A DNA stretch of 64,000 nucleotides from Pseudomonas cremoricolorata (lineage in GTDB: Bacteria; Pseudomonadota; Gammaproteobacteria; Pseudomonadales; Pseudomonadaceae). Both the position numbers and the translations under genes were made by a program. The DNA lies in assembly GCF_000759535.1 (NCBI RefSeq), contig NZ_CP009455.1, positions 682,001-746,000 of the forward strand. The letters run 5' to 3'. The first letter of the stretch is position 1, and each line of letters begins with the position of its first letter. Positions 18,444 to 26,588 of the stretch are shown one piece after another. The notes under the pieces are model-generated. The model was not told where the DNA came from and searched no databases. It was given only the letters and a program-made list of their open reading frames with translations.

Positions 18444-18863
18444 ATGCGTATTCCTTCCCGCATCATCGGCGGCGCCGTCATCGCCACCTTGCTGACCCAG
18501 CTCACCGCCTGCGGCACGCTGTTCTACCCCGACCGCCGCGGCCAGATCGACGGCAAGGTCGACCCGGTGATCGTCGCCCTCGACGCCATCGGCATCCTGT
18601 TCTATGTGATTCCGGGCCTGCTCGCCCTGGGCGTCGACTTTGCCACCGGCGCGATCTACTACCCCGACGGCACCACCGCGCAGGTGTCACCGGAAAAACT
18701 GCGCCCGGCAGTCGAGGCCGACGGCAAGGTCAACCGGGTCAAGTTGCAGGCGATTCTGGAAAGTGAACTGGGCCAGCGCCTGCCGCTCAACGACCCGCGC
18801 CTGATCGAACACCGCGGCAGCGTCGAGCAACTGGCGGCGTATGGCTTGCATCCGGTCATCTGA
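18444..18863 (+). CDS. Predicted lipoprotein of unknown function
   Basis: This is a 139-residue exported lipoprotein. The signal sequence MRIPSRIIGGAVIATLLTQ ends in the lipobox LTAC (Cys about 24), followed by GTLFYPDRRGQ and a second hydrophobic segment (ALDAIGILFYVIPGLLALGV). The mature part ends with a hydrophilic domain (KLRPAVEADGKVNRVKLQAI). It is widespread in pseudomonads; some relatives carry misleading automatic names. GGAG 6 nt before the ATG supports the start. It is divergent from hrpB. Confidence 0.8.
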   Translation: MRIPSRIIGGAVIATLLTQLTACGTLFYPDRRGQIDGKVDPVIVALDAIGILFYVIPGLLALGVDFATGAIYYPDGTTAQVSPEKLRPAVEADGKVNRVKLQAILESELGQRLPLNDPRLIEHRGSVEQLAAYGLHPVI

Positions 18864-18887
18864 GCCACTGGGGCCGCCATGCGGCCC

Positions 18888-19895
18888 CTACACCAGCTCG
18901 ATGCGCCGTAGCTCACTTTTCAAATAGGCGTAGTAGATCGGCCCGGCCACCACCCCCGGCAGGCCGAACGCCGCCTCGCACACCAGCATCGCCAGCAGCA
19001 ACTCCCACGACTTGGCGCGAATCTGCCCACCCACGATGCGTGCGTTGAGGAAGTACTCGACCTTGTGGATGACGATCAGGTAACCCAGCGCCGCCATCGC
19101 CACCCAGATCGACAACGACAGCCCGACGATGGTGATCAGGGTGTTGGAGATCAGGTTGCCGATCACTGGCAGCAGGCCAAGCAGGAAGGTGAGCACGATC
19201 AGCGTCTTGGTCAGCGGCAGGTGCACGCCGAACAGCGGCAATACCACCGCCAGGAAGACGCCGGTGAAGGCGGTGTTGAGCAGGGAAATCTTGATCTGCG
19301 CGAAGACGATGTTGCGAAACGCCTGTACCAGCAGGCTTAGGCGCTCGAACAACGCCGCTGCCAGTGGCTTGCGCCGTGAAATGTCGGGCAGGCGCTGCAA
19401 GGCGACGATAGCACCGAGGATCATGCCGATCAGCAAGGTCACGAACATGTGCGCCATGCCCTTGCCAACCAGTTGCAACTCGCTGAAATGCCCTTTGAGC
19501 CAGTCGCCGATGGCCACCTTGAACTCGGCGGCGCTGGCCGGCAGGTAGGCGTCGATGAAGGGCGGCAACTGCCCCCGGGCGCGGTCGACCAGGGCCATGA
19601 ACTTGTCCAGCGAGGCGCCGGGGTTCTCTGCTTCGTGCAAGAGGAAACTGAACGCCCCGGCGATCAGCAAGCTCAGGGTCAGCACCACCAACGTGCCGAG
19701 CAGCGCCACCGCCAGCCAACGGGCGCGTTGTCCGGCCAGCAGTGGCTGCAACCTCGGGGTGAGCATGTTGACCAGCTCGAACACCAGCAGGCCGGCGAGC
19801 AGGCTGGGCAGCAATTTCAGGGGCAGGGCCAGCAGCAGGCCGGCAAACACGATGATCCAACTGGCAATGGTGATCTGGCGGGGGGTGAAGGTCAT
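18888..19895 (-). CDS. AI-2E family transporter (PerM/TqsA-like)
   Basis: This 335-residue polytopic inner-membrane protein has about seven helices. The family-typical end block is YFLNARIVGGQIRAKSWELL followed by FGLPGVVAGPIYYAYLKSEL. The central soluble loop contains the FIDAYLPAS segment. Members are proposed to move autoinducer-2 or Na+/H+, and the substrate here cannot be deduced. The start is the MTFTPRQ methionine; upstream codons are not membrane-like. It is convergent with the lipoprotein gene at 18444, 24 bp apart. Confidence 0.85.
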   Translation of the reverse strand: MTFTPRQITIASWIIVFAGLLLALPLKLLPSLLAGLLVFELVNMLTPRLQPLLAGQRARWLAVALLGTLVVLTLSLLIAGAFSFLLHEAENPGASLDKFMALVDRARGQLPPFIDAYLPASAAEFKVAIGDWLKGHFSELQLVGKGMAHMFVTLLIGMILGAIVALQRLPDISRRKPLAAALFERLSLLVQAFRNIVFAQIKISLLNTAFTGVFLAVVLPLFGVHLPLTKTLIVLTFLLGLLPVIGNLISNTLITIVGLSLSIWVAMAALGYLIVIHKVEYFLNARIVGGQIRAKSWELLLAMLVCEAAFGLPGVVAGPIYYAYLKSELRRIELV

Positions 19896-20067
19896 ACAGC
19901 CTCGGCGGCAGACAGCAGAAAAGACCCGCAGTCTGCCAGCCTTCTTGCGACAAAAACAGCAAGCGGTGCGGGTTAGCCTGCGCGCCGCCGACCCGATACT
20001 GGCGTAGTGCCCTGCTGCGCATGCCGGCAATGCGCGCTACAGCCGCCGTGCTGCGCTGCCGATCGCG

Positions 20068-20349
20068 TCATTTCTTCTTCAGACAATCACTCATGAACGC
20101 CTTGCGCTCGTCACCCTTGAGGGTCTTGGCGCTGGCATCGGCGTTACAGGTTTTCATCTTTTCCTGCTGAGTCGCGGGCTTGGCTTTCAGGCACTGGCTC
20201 ATGAACGCCTTGCGCTCATCGCCCTTGAGCGACTGCCCGCTGGCCTGGGCGTTGCAGGATTTCATTTTCTCTTGCTGGGGGGTGGCGGCGAACGTGCTGG
20301 CACTGAGTGAAAGGCCGAGCAGCAACAGAGGCACGGTGATCATCTTCAT
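20068..20349 (-). CDS. psiF: PsiF-family periplasmic protein with two PsiF repeats
   Basis: This is a 93-residue secreted protein. The signal peptide MKMITVPLLLLGLSLSASTFA is followed by two near-identical 35-residue PsiF units, each with two Cys (QEKMKSCNAQAS...GDERKAFMSQCLK and QEKMKTCNADAS...GDERKAFMSDCLK). In E. coli psiF is phosphate-starvation inducible, and its function is unknown. The ATG at 20349 follows GGGAGAG by 8 nt. A 10-bp-period direct repeat GCAGTCAT-GT-GCAGTCAT lies 80 bp upstream (20428-20445). It is reminiscent of, but not correctly spaced for, a Pho box. Confidence 0.9.
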   Translation of the reverse strand: MKMITVPLLLLGLSLSASTFAATPQQEKMKSCNAQASGQSLKGDERKAFMSQCLKAKPATQQEKMKTCNADASAKTLKGDERKAFMSDCLKKK

Positions 20350-20538
20350 GACGAGGGCTCTCCCGAAACGCTGCGCACGGCGCGCCGCGATGCGAATGAG
20401 TGTAGACAAGTTTTGCAACAGCTAACGGCAGTCATGTGCAGTCATACGACTTGACGGCCAGACATCGATCGCAAATCGAACTCCCGCGAATGCCTGCGGT
20501 TCCAAGCAAAACAGACCTTATGCACGGAGCCGGACCCC

Positions 20539-20880
20539 ATGATCAAACAGACGCTCGCACTTCTTCTGGTTGGTGCCTCCCTGGCCGCCTGTAGCAGCCA
20601 CCCGGAGAACCCGGTGGACCATGTCACCTACCGCAATGAACCGCTGGTCAAGCACGTCAAGGACGGCATGACCATGCAGAAGGTCATCGCCATCGGCGGC
20701 AGCCCCTCCAGTGTGATCGATCTGCCCAACGGCGGCACCTGCAATGACTACATCCTCAACCATGAGGGTCAGCAGCAACCCTATTACGTGCGCTTCGATG
20801 TCACTGGCCATGTCGATGCCAAAGGCTTCAAGACCTGCAAACAACGTGAAGAGGAACGCCGCGCCACCCCAGGCGCCTAA
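20539..20880 (+). CDS. osmE: OsmE-like lipoprotein (SmpA/OmlA fold)
   Basis: This 113-residue lipoprotein has the lipobox LAAC at about residue 18 (SLAACSSHPENP). The OsmE pattern includes VKDGMTMQKVIAIGGSPSSV, a central GGTCNDYIL with Cys, FDVTGHVDAKGFKTC and a charged tail. In E. coli OsmE is osmotically induced and envelope-associated. The ATG at 20539 follows GGAGCCGGACCCC, so the Shine-Dalgarno spacing is long (9-10 nt). It is followed by the ferritin gene after 51 bp, possibly co-transcribed as a stress unit. Confidence 0.88.
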   Translation: MIKQTLALLLVGASLAACSSHPENPVDHVTYRNEPLVKHVKDGMTMQKVIAIGGSPSSVIDLPNGGTCNDYILNHEGQQQPYYVRFDVTGHVDAKGFKTCKQREEERRATPGA

Positions 20881-20931
20881 GCCCTCCGCTGATTCAACCT
20901 GAACCGATTCCTGACTGTTTTGGAGAACACT

Positions 20932-21462
20932 ATGAGCAATGTTGAACTGACCGATAAAGAAACCCTGCGCGCCCGCGCCCGCCAGCACGTCGAGAACGGC
21001 GCCGTCACCGAAGGCTACAGCGCTGATCGCAAAGAGATCATCAAGCTGCTGAACGAGGCGCTGGCAACTGAGTTGGTGTGCGTGCTTCGCTACAAGCGCC
21101 ATTACTTCATGGCAGATGGCATCAAGGCCAATGTCGCCGCCGAGGAATTCCTCGAGCACGCCAATCAGGAAGCCGCGCACGCTGACAAGATTGCCGAACG
21201 CATCGTGCAACTGGGGGGCGAGCCGGAATTCAACCCCGATCTCCTGAGCAAGAACTCCCACGCTCAATATGTCGCTGGCACGAACCTCAAGGAGATGGTC
21301 CTGGAGGACTTGGTCGCCGAGCGTATCGCCATCGACAGCTACCGCGAAGTCGTGCAGTACATCGGCGATAAAGACCCTACCACTCGCCGCATCCTGGAAG
21401 ACATCCTGGCCCAGGAAGAAGAGCACGCCGACGACATGGCCGACCTGCTCAACGGTCTTTGA
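20932..21462 (+). CDS. Ferritin-like iron-storage/Dps-type protein
   Basis: This 176-residue cytoplasmic four-helix-bundle protein carries the di-iron ligands. E and the LxxALATELVCVLRYKRHYF helix come first, then EEFLEHANQEAAHADKIAERI, and finally EDILAQEEEHADDMADLL. The ExxH pattern is present twice, as needed for a ferroxidase centre. Relatives in Pseudomonas are called bacterioferritin or Dps-like. No haem-ligand Met at the Bfr position could be assigned with certainty, so the subfamily is left open. The start at 20932 has GGAGA 6 nt upstream; an in-frame ATG at 20920 is less well placed. A strong terminator follows. Confidence 0.88.
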   Translation: MSNVELTDKETLRARARQHVENGAVTEGYSADRKEIIKLLNEALATELVCVLRYKRHYFMADGIKANVAAEEFLEHANQEAAHADKIAERIVQLGGEPEFNPDLLSKNSHAQYVAGTNLKEMVLEDLVAERIAIDSYREVVQYIGDKDPTTRRILEDILAQEEEHADDMADLLNGL

Positions 21463-21490
21463 TCTGCCACAAGGCTGATTGTGATGCAGC

Positions 21491-21518
21491 AAAAGGGCGC
21501 CAGATGGCGCCCTTTTTT
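21491..21518. terminator. Strong bidirectional rho-independent terminator
   Basis: An A-rich arm, then GGGCGCC, loop AGAT, GGCGCCC and TTTTTT. It serves the ferritin gene and, read on the other strand, asmA. Confidence 0.92.
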
Positions 21519-21547
21519 GTGTTCGTGAAGAGTACACGTCTGCCTCG

Positions 21548-23611
21548 TCACTGCTTGCCCTTGACCGCCGCCGGCGCCTTGCCGGCTTTCATCTGTTGCA
21601 GCAGCGGGGTGCATTGGTTGTCTTCGCTGTCGCCTGGGGCGATCAGCGCCAGCAGGCCCGCAGCCGGTCCGACGGCTACACCCAGTGCGACCATGCCGGC
21701 TCCGCGCAACGCCAATGGCAAGGCCTGCACGCCGGCGCTGGGCTTGGCGAACGTGCCGCGCACATACAGCGGTGTGCGCAGCGAGAACAAACGCAGCCCC
21801 TTCGATTCCGGGGTGATCTTCAGGTCCATTCGCTCGTTGGCGAAGTTGGCCGTGCCATTGATGTAGATGATCGCGTTTTCCGTGTCGAACACGAACACTC
21901 GAGTGCTGGCCAGACCATCCTTGATACCCACATCGGCAGCGGCGCAGTTGATCTTCACATCCTCGTCGCCGAACAACTTGTCGACGATGTAGTTGCCCAC
22001 GTTGAGGCCGGCGATTTCCATCAGGCTACGGCTGACGGCGCCATCGTTGATCAGCATGCGCAGGTCACCATTGGCCGTGCCCAGCAAGGTCGCCACCGAG
22101 TTGCCGCGCCCAGTGATATCGGCGTCACCATTGAGCTCACCAAAGCTGGTCTGCATCGGTGCGAAGGTGGGGAACAGCTGCTTGAGCTTGAAGCCGCGCG
22201 CGGTCAATTGCGCCCGACCCTGCATGGGCGTGCTGCGACCGTCCAGACGAATGGTGCTGCTGAGGTTGCCACCGGCCACGCCGAAGCGCAGCGGCTTGAG
22301 TTGCAGCAGGCCATCGTCGAGCACCACATGGGCTGAAAGATCTTTGAACGGCAGTTGCTCGCTGTGCACGATGCGCTTGCCATCGAAGCTGACATCGGCA
22401 TCCATGACCCGCCAGCGCTCGGTGCGGAACTCCTCGACCGGCAGCACTTTGTCGGCAGGCTGCTTGCTGGCGCCGCCGCGGGCCTTCTGTTCGGTGTTGG
22501 AGTCGGCACCGATCAGCGGCGCCAGGTCCTTGAACAGCAGTTGATTGGACACCAGCTTGCCCGACAGCTTGGGCCGCGGCTGGCTGGCGACATAACCCAG
22601 ATCGCCGTGAATGTCGCTGTCACCGATCTTGCCGTTGAAGCCCTGGTAGTCGTAGGTGGCGCCGTTGGCAGCATGCAGGTTGGCCTTGAGCCGGCCATCG
22701 GTGGAGTACGGCGGGGTGTCCGGCAGGGTCACGCCGGTCAGCGGGTAGAGATTACCCAGGCTCTTGCCTGACAGGCGCAGCCGCAAGTCCAGCGCACCGA
22801 GGTTGCGTGGGTCGGTCAAGGTGCCGGCAACCCGCGCGCGGGTGTCACCGGCGCGTGCGTCGATCTGCAGCGGGAACGGCTGGTTGGCCTCCTGCAAGGC
22901 CAACAGGCCGCCGATCTTGCCGGTGGCCGAGAACGGCTGCTTCTTGTAGCGGCCGTCGGCCTTGAAGCCGAAGGCGTAGTCTTGTGCGCCACCGACTTTT
23001 TCAGCGGTGGCCTTGCCGACGATCTCGCTGTAGGGAATCGGCTTGCCCAGCGGATCGATCTGCACTTTCACACTGGTGTCGAGGGTCTGGTCGTCGAAGC
23101 GCACGTTGCCCTGATCGAAGCCAATGGCACCGATGTCGACGGTCCATTTCGACGGCTCAGCGTTTTCATCCTTGGGGCCGAAGTCGAAGGTCCAGTTGGC
23201 GCGGCCATCGGCCAGGCGGGTCAGGCTGGCATCAGGCTTGACCAGATCGATGCGCGGAATGCTGATGGTCTGCGCCAGCAGCGGCAGCGGCGCAAGACGA
23301 AAATCCACCCGCTCCAGGCCGACCATGCGCGGCTCCTTGAGCCACTCCGGGTTACCCAGGGTGATGTCCTCGGCGGTGAAATGCGGCCACGGCACCCAGC
23401 GCCGCCAGCCACCCTCATCAGGTGAGGTGCGCCAGTGCACGGCCAGGTTGCCGTTGATGGCGAAGGGACGGTGCAAGGCTTCGGAGACTTTCTCGTTGAT
23501 GAACGGCTTGGCGCGGTTCCAGTCGAAGGTGGCGATGATGATCAGCAGGATCGCCACCACGGTCAGCAAGGTGGCGAGGGTCCAGGTGAAGATTCGAAGC
23601 GGGCGCGTCAT
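21548..23611 (-). CDS. asmA: AsmA-family inner-membrane-anchored periplasmic protein
   Basis: This is a 687-residue protein with one N-terminal membrane helix (TLATLLTVVAILLIIIATF). A long periplasmic AsmA/VPS13-like beta-rich part follows, with N-terminal DWNRAKPFINEKVSEALHRP and repeated AsmA C-terminal features (DGALLSRSLMEIAGLNVG-like block, ERMDLKITPESKGL, PLYVRGTFAKPSAGV). AsmA-like proteins are proposed to form bridge-like grooves that move phospholipids between the membranes. The terminal hydrophobic segment is rich in Ala/Gly and ends near LLQQMKAGKAPAAVKGKQ. The ATG at 23611 has AGGAG 9 nt upstream. Confidence 0.9.
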   Translation of the reverse strand: MTRPLRIFTWTLATLLTVVAILLIIIATFDWNRAKPFINEKVSEALHRPFAINGNLAVHWRTSPDEGGWRRWVPWPHFTAEDITLGNPEWLKEPRMVGLERVDFRLAPLPLLAQTISIPRIDLVKPDASLTRLADGRANWTFDFGPKDENAEPSKWTVDIGAIGFDQGNVRFDDQTLDTSVKVQIDPLGKPIPYSEIVGKATAEKVGGAQDYAFGFKADGRYKKQPFSATGKIGGLLALQEANQPFPLQIDARAGDTRARVAGTLTDPRNLGALDLRLRLSGKSLGNLYPLTGVTLPDTPPYSTDGRLKANLHAANGATYDYQGFNGKIGDSDIHGDLGYVASQPRPKLSGKLVSNQLLFKDLAPLIGADSNTEQKARGGASKQPADKVLPVEEFRTERWRVMDADVSFDGKRIVHSEQLPFKDLSAHVVLDDGLLQLKPLRFGVAGGNLSSTIRLDGRSTPMQGRAQLTARGFKLKQLFPTFAPMQTSFGELNGDADITGRGNSVATLLGTANGDLRMLINDGAVSRSLMEIAGLNVGNYIVDKLFGDEDVKINCAAADVGIKDGLASTRVFVFDTENAIIYINGTANFANERMDLKITPESKGLRLFSLRTPLYVRGTFAKPSAGVQALPLALRGAGMVALGVAVGPAAGLLALIAPGDSEDNQCTPLLQQMKAGKAPAAVKGKQ

Positions 23612-23954
23612 GCGGGGTTTCTCCTGACGTCATGGCACTCGGCAAGCGGGAAGTACGGCTCTTGCTAAGTGGGACTGACGAAAAGCGCGGGGGTTTAATC
23701 GCTGCACCGCAGCATAGCGAAGATTTTCCCTCAGGCCTCGGCGACTTGCCCCTGGCCAGGCGCGCCTCAATGGCAGCGATGAGCGTTGTGGGCGCCGCTG
23801 CGCACCTTGTACAACCGTTGATTAAGGGAAGGTTAGAACGACTATCAAACCTGTCGATGGTGACCATCAGCTCAATGAAATGGTGTCTGTGGGTAGCGCG
23901 CGTAGCATTGCCGACGTACCCACTTTTCAGCGCCCTTCAAGGAGCACCCTGATC
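23612..23954. promoter_or_regulatory. 343-bp divergent intergenic region between asmA and the repeat-protein gene
   Basis: No gene is seen. The region must contain the two divergent promoters. A 13-bp perfect palindrome, GATGGTGACCATC, lies at 23856-23868, about 90 bp before the repeat-protein start. I could not identify a cognate regulator. Confidence 0.4.
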
Positions 23955-24275
23955 ATGAAACGTCCTTTTCTGCTTGCCTTCGCCCTGTCTGCTCTGGCCG
24001 CCAACGTCTACGCCATGCCGGCGCAGGAGCAGCCTTTACTCAGTCAATCCCGCGCCAGCGATGCTGCGCTCGCGCAGCCTTCGAACAGCCTGGCCGAGGG
24101 TGGCTCGGATCGTTTGATCGAGCGCAACGACCGCGTGGCCGAAGGCGGTTCGGATCGGCTGATCGAGCGCAACAACCGCGTGGCCGAAGGCGGTTCTGAT
24201 CGGCTGATCGAGCGCAACAACCGTGTGGCCGAAGGCGGTTCGGATCGGCTGATCGAGCGTGGTCACACCGTCTGA
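23955..24275 (+). CDS. Secreted protein with four 15-residue VAEGGSDRLIERNNR repeats
   Basis: This is a 106-residue protein. The signal peptide MKRPFLLAFALSALAANVYA is followed by a short spacer. Four tandem copies of a 15-residue unit (consensus VAEGGSDRLIERNNR) then fill most of the mature protein. The units are encoded by 45-bp DNA repeats at 24090-24269. Similar short repeat proteins occur in pseudomonads, sometimes under the unproven name 'phage infection protein'. No enzymatic motif is visible. A GGAGC Shine-Dalgarno precedes the ATG. The copy number is likely to vary among strains because the DNA units are almost identical. Confidence 0.8.
   Translation: MKRPFLLAFALSALAANVYAMPAQEQPLLSQSRASDAALAQPSNSLAEGGSDRLIERNDRVAEGGSDRLIERNNRVAEGGSDRLIERNNRVAEGGSDRLIERGHTV
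24090..24269 (+). repeat. Four 45-bp in-frame tandem repeats
   Basis: Units lie at 24090-24134, 24135-24179, 24180-24224 and 24225-24269. Units 2 and 3 differ at only a couple of bases, and units 1 and 4 are more diverged at the outer edges. This pattern is consistent with unequal exchange in the array centre. Confidence 0.9.
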
Positions 24276-24356
24276 CCGGGCGCCGTGGCCTGCGAATGGC
24301 TCGATGGATGTGCCGCCCGGTCGCCGCTCAAGCGGTTACACAAGCCTGCCCCTGCA

Positions 24357-24386
24357 TTGACCTGCGTTCGTGCTTTTCACTAGAGT
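24357..24386 (+). promoter_or_regulatory. Possible sigma-70 promoter of the TetR gene
   Basis: TTGACC (24357-24362) and TAGAGT (24381-24386) are separated by 18 bp. They lie 31 bp before the ATG of the regulator. Confidence 0.4.
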
Positions 24387-24416
24387 GCCCTGCCGTACCT
24401 CGCCAGAAGTCTGCCC

Positions 24417-25049
24417 ATGTCGCCGCGCGCCGAACAGAAGCTTCAGACCCGTCAGGCCTTGCTCGATGCTGCCTGCGAGCTGATGCAGAGTGGTCGCGGG
24501 TTCGGCAGCATCAGCCTGCGCGAGGTGGCGCGCAGCGCGGGTATCGTGCCTACCGGGTTCTATCGGCATTTCCCCGACATGGACGCCCTGGGTCTGGCCC
24601 TGGTCGGCGAAGTCGAAACCACGTTCCGTGACACCATCCGCCGCGTACGCCACAACGAGTTCGAGCTCGGCGGCATCACCGACGCCTCGGTGCGCATTTT
24701 CCTCGACGTGGTGGCCGCGCACCGCACCCAGTTCCTGTTCCTGGCCCGCGAGCAGTACGGCGGCTCCCATGCCGTACGCCAGGCCATCGCGCGGCTGCGC
24801 CATGGCATCAGCTCGGATCTGGCCACCGACCTGGCGCGCATGCCGCGCTGGCAGCACCTGGACCACGTGGCGCTGTCGATGATGGCCGATCTGGTGGTCA
24901 AGACCGTCTTCGCTACCCTCCCGGAACTGATCGACAGCCCCGACCCGGCGTGCCCCGAACCCCTGAGCGCGCAAGAGAAGATCGCCCAGCAACTGCGCTT
25001 CATCTTCATCGGCGCGCGCCACTGGCAGGGCCTGAGCAACCCCGGTTGA
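24417..25049 (+). CDS. TetR-family regulator, FabR/DesT-like
   Basis: This is a 210-residue DNA-binding repressor. The N-terminal helix-turn-helix is SPRAEQKLQTRQALLDAACE followed by ISLREVARSAGIVPTGFYRHFPDMDALG, strongly like FabR and Pseudomonas DesT. The ligand-binding C-terminal domain includes FLFLAREQYGGSHAVRQAI and ends IFIGARHWQGLSNPG, again FabR-like. Those relatives sense acyl-CoA species and control unsaturated fatty acid genes. No desaturase or fab gene is adjacent here, so the target is open. The ATG lies 31 bp downstream of the possible promoter at 24357. Confidence 0.85.
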   Translation: MSPRAEQKLQTRQALLDAACELMQSGRGFGSISLREVARSAGIVPTGFYRHFPDMDALGLALVGEVETTFRDTIRRVRHNEFELGGITDASVRIFLDVVAAHRTQFLFLAREQYGGSHAVRQAIARLRHGISSDLATDLARMPRWQHLDHVALSMMADLVVKTVFATLPELIDSPDPACPEPLSAQEKIAQQLRFIFIGARHWQGLSNPG

Positions 25050-25122
25050 GGCGCCCCTGGCGACGAAGCGCGCCGGCAGTTCTGCTACCATGGCGCCCTG
25101 CCTGATCGCCACGAGCCCTGCC

Positions 25123-26253
25123 ATGTCCAACGCCCTTTCCTGCCTGTCCGAGCTGAGCCAGCGCCTGAATCGCGTACGCCGGCACTTCGCCGAGCACATC
25201 GTGCCGCTGTGGCAAGGGCCGGGCTGGAACGCCGAACTGGCGCTGCCCTTCGAGGCCCTCGACGCCCAGCAGCGTCCTGAACCGGTCAAGCGCTATCGCG
25301 CCATGGCCTGCGCCCGCCAGTTGTACCTGTTCAGCAGTCGCCTCGAGCAGCCCGGCGCGGCGCAACGGGCGGCGGCGTTGTTCGATTCCTTGCAGCGGCA
25401 TTTCCATGATGCTCAGCACGGCGGCTGGTTCTACAGCATCGATGCCAACGGCAAGCCACTGGATCGACGCAAAGACCTCTACACCCATGCCTTCATCGCC
25501 TTCGCCTGCGCCCACTATTGGGGCCAGGTCAAGGCACCGGCCGTGGCAGCGGTGCTCGATGACGTACTGACAGTCGTCACCCAGCGTTTCGCCCGCACGG
25601 ACGGCCTGTATGAAGCAAGCCTGGCTGAAGACTGGTCGAACCTGAACACTGGCCCGCTGCAAAACCCGTCGATGCACTTGGCGGAGGCCTTCCTGCAAGT
25701 GCTGGCCGTACGCGACGACAGCGCTACCGAGCAGGCGCTGCTGACACTGTGCGACGCGTTGCACCGCCACTTCATCGAACCGCAGCATGGGTTGATGCTG
25801 GAGAAACCCTGCGGCACTGTGGATAACTGGTTCGAGCCAGGACACCAGTTCGAGTGGTTCTATCTGTTGGAAACCTCGGCGCTGCTGCGTGGCACCCCGC
25901 TGCACGCAGCCATCGACCGCGCCTTCGACTTCGCCGAGCGGCACGGCGTGGAACGCGGCGCGGTGCTTGCGATGCTCGATGTGCAAGGGCGCGTGCTCGA
26001 CGCCACCCAACGCATCTGGGCCAAGGCCGAATACCTGCGTGCGCTGGTACTACGGCCCAACGCCCAAGGGCGCCTGCTCGAGCAGCTCAGCGCCCTGGAG
26101 CAGTTGTTCTTCCATCCGCACGGCTGGCACGAATGCCGTGACGCCAGCGGCGCCGTGAGCCGCCACGACATGCCCTCGACCACGCCCTACCATTTGGCGA
26201 CCGCGCTCGAAGGGCTGCGGCGACTCGACTCGGCTGGAACCATCGCCCACTGA
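25123..26253 (+). CDS. AGE-family epimerase/isomerase (mannose isomerase-like)
   Basis: This 376-residue cytoplasmic (alpha/alpha)6-barrel enzyme resembles N-acylglucosamine 2-epimerase and mannose/aldose-ketose isomerases (YihS type). Visible family blocks are GGWFYSIDANGKPLDRRKDLYTHAF, in which the Arg/Lys and Tyr/His line the active site, NPSMHLAEAFLQ, WFEPGHQFEWFYLL with the catalytic His region, and the C-terminal HGWHECRDASG. The sugar substrate cannot be decided. The start is the MSNALSCL methionine, which is preferred over the in-frame ATG at 25090. It follows the TetR gene by 73 bp on the same strand. Confidence 0.85.
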   Translation: MSNALSCLSELSQRLNRVRRHFAEHIVPLWQGPGWNAELALPFEALDAQQRPEPVKRYRAMACARQLYLFSSRLEQPGAAQRAAALFDSLQRHFHDAQHGGWFYSIDANGKPLDRRKDLYTHAFIAFACAHYWGQVKAPAVAAVLDDVLTVVTQRFARTDGLYEASLAEDWSNLNTGPLQNPSMHLAEAFLQVLAVRDDSATEQALLTLCDALHRHFIEPQHGLMLEKPCGTVDNWFEPGHQFEWFYLLETSALLRGTPLHAAIDRAFDFAERHGVERGAVLAMLDVQGRVLDATQRIWAKAEYLRALVLRPNAQGRLLEQLSALEQLFFHPHGWHECRDASGAVSRHDMPSTTPYHLATALEGLRRLDSAGTIAH

Positions 26254-26321
26254 TATTTTTGTCAGTTTCGCCGCTGCTGGGGACTTGCTAGCGTAAGGCC
26301 ATTCCTTTGGAGGAACGGCCC

Positions 26322-26588
26322 ATGCAAAGCAAATCCGTCAAAAAGCACCTGAGCGACGAAATTAAGGCCACAGAGGCTCATGTCAAAAGCGCCAAGCTGG
26401 AAAAGACCAGAGCACTGCACACTCGCAAGCTGGACTTGCTGAACAGCCTGCAGCGCTACGTTGAGCGCACCGCCAGCAAGGAAGATGCCCTGCTGGCGGA
26501 TGTGGTCAACGATCTGCTGCAAAGCTGCGGGTTGCTGGACAAGAACAAGACGTTCCGTGACCTCGGCCCCGCCGACGCCGCACCCTAG
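26322..26588 (+). CDS. Small charged helical protein of unknown function
   Basis: This 88-residue soluble protein is rich in Lys, Glu and Leu (MQSKSVKKHLSDEIKATEA, LEKTRALHTRKLDLLNSLQ). It is probably all-helical. A very good Shine-Dalgarno (GGAGGA, 7 nt before the ATG) supports expression. I do not recognise the family. It ends convergently with the SDR gene: the stop codons of the two genes share the palindromic CTAG at 26585-26588. Confidence 0.7.
   Translation: MQSKSVKKHLSDEIKATEAHVKSAKLEKTRALHTRKLDLLNSLQRYVERTASKEDALLADVVNDLLQSCGLLDKNKTFRDLGPADAAP

Noticed and set aside
24090..24269. Regular 45-bp repeats considered as a CRISPR array
   Set aside because: The units are contiguous without unique spacers, are in frame and encode a peptide repeat.
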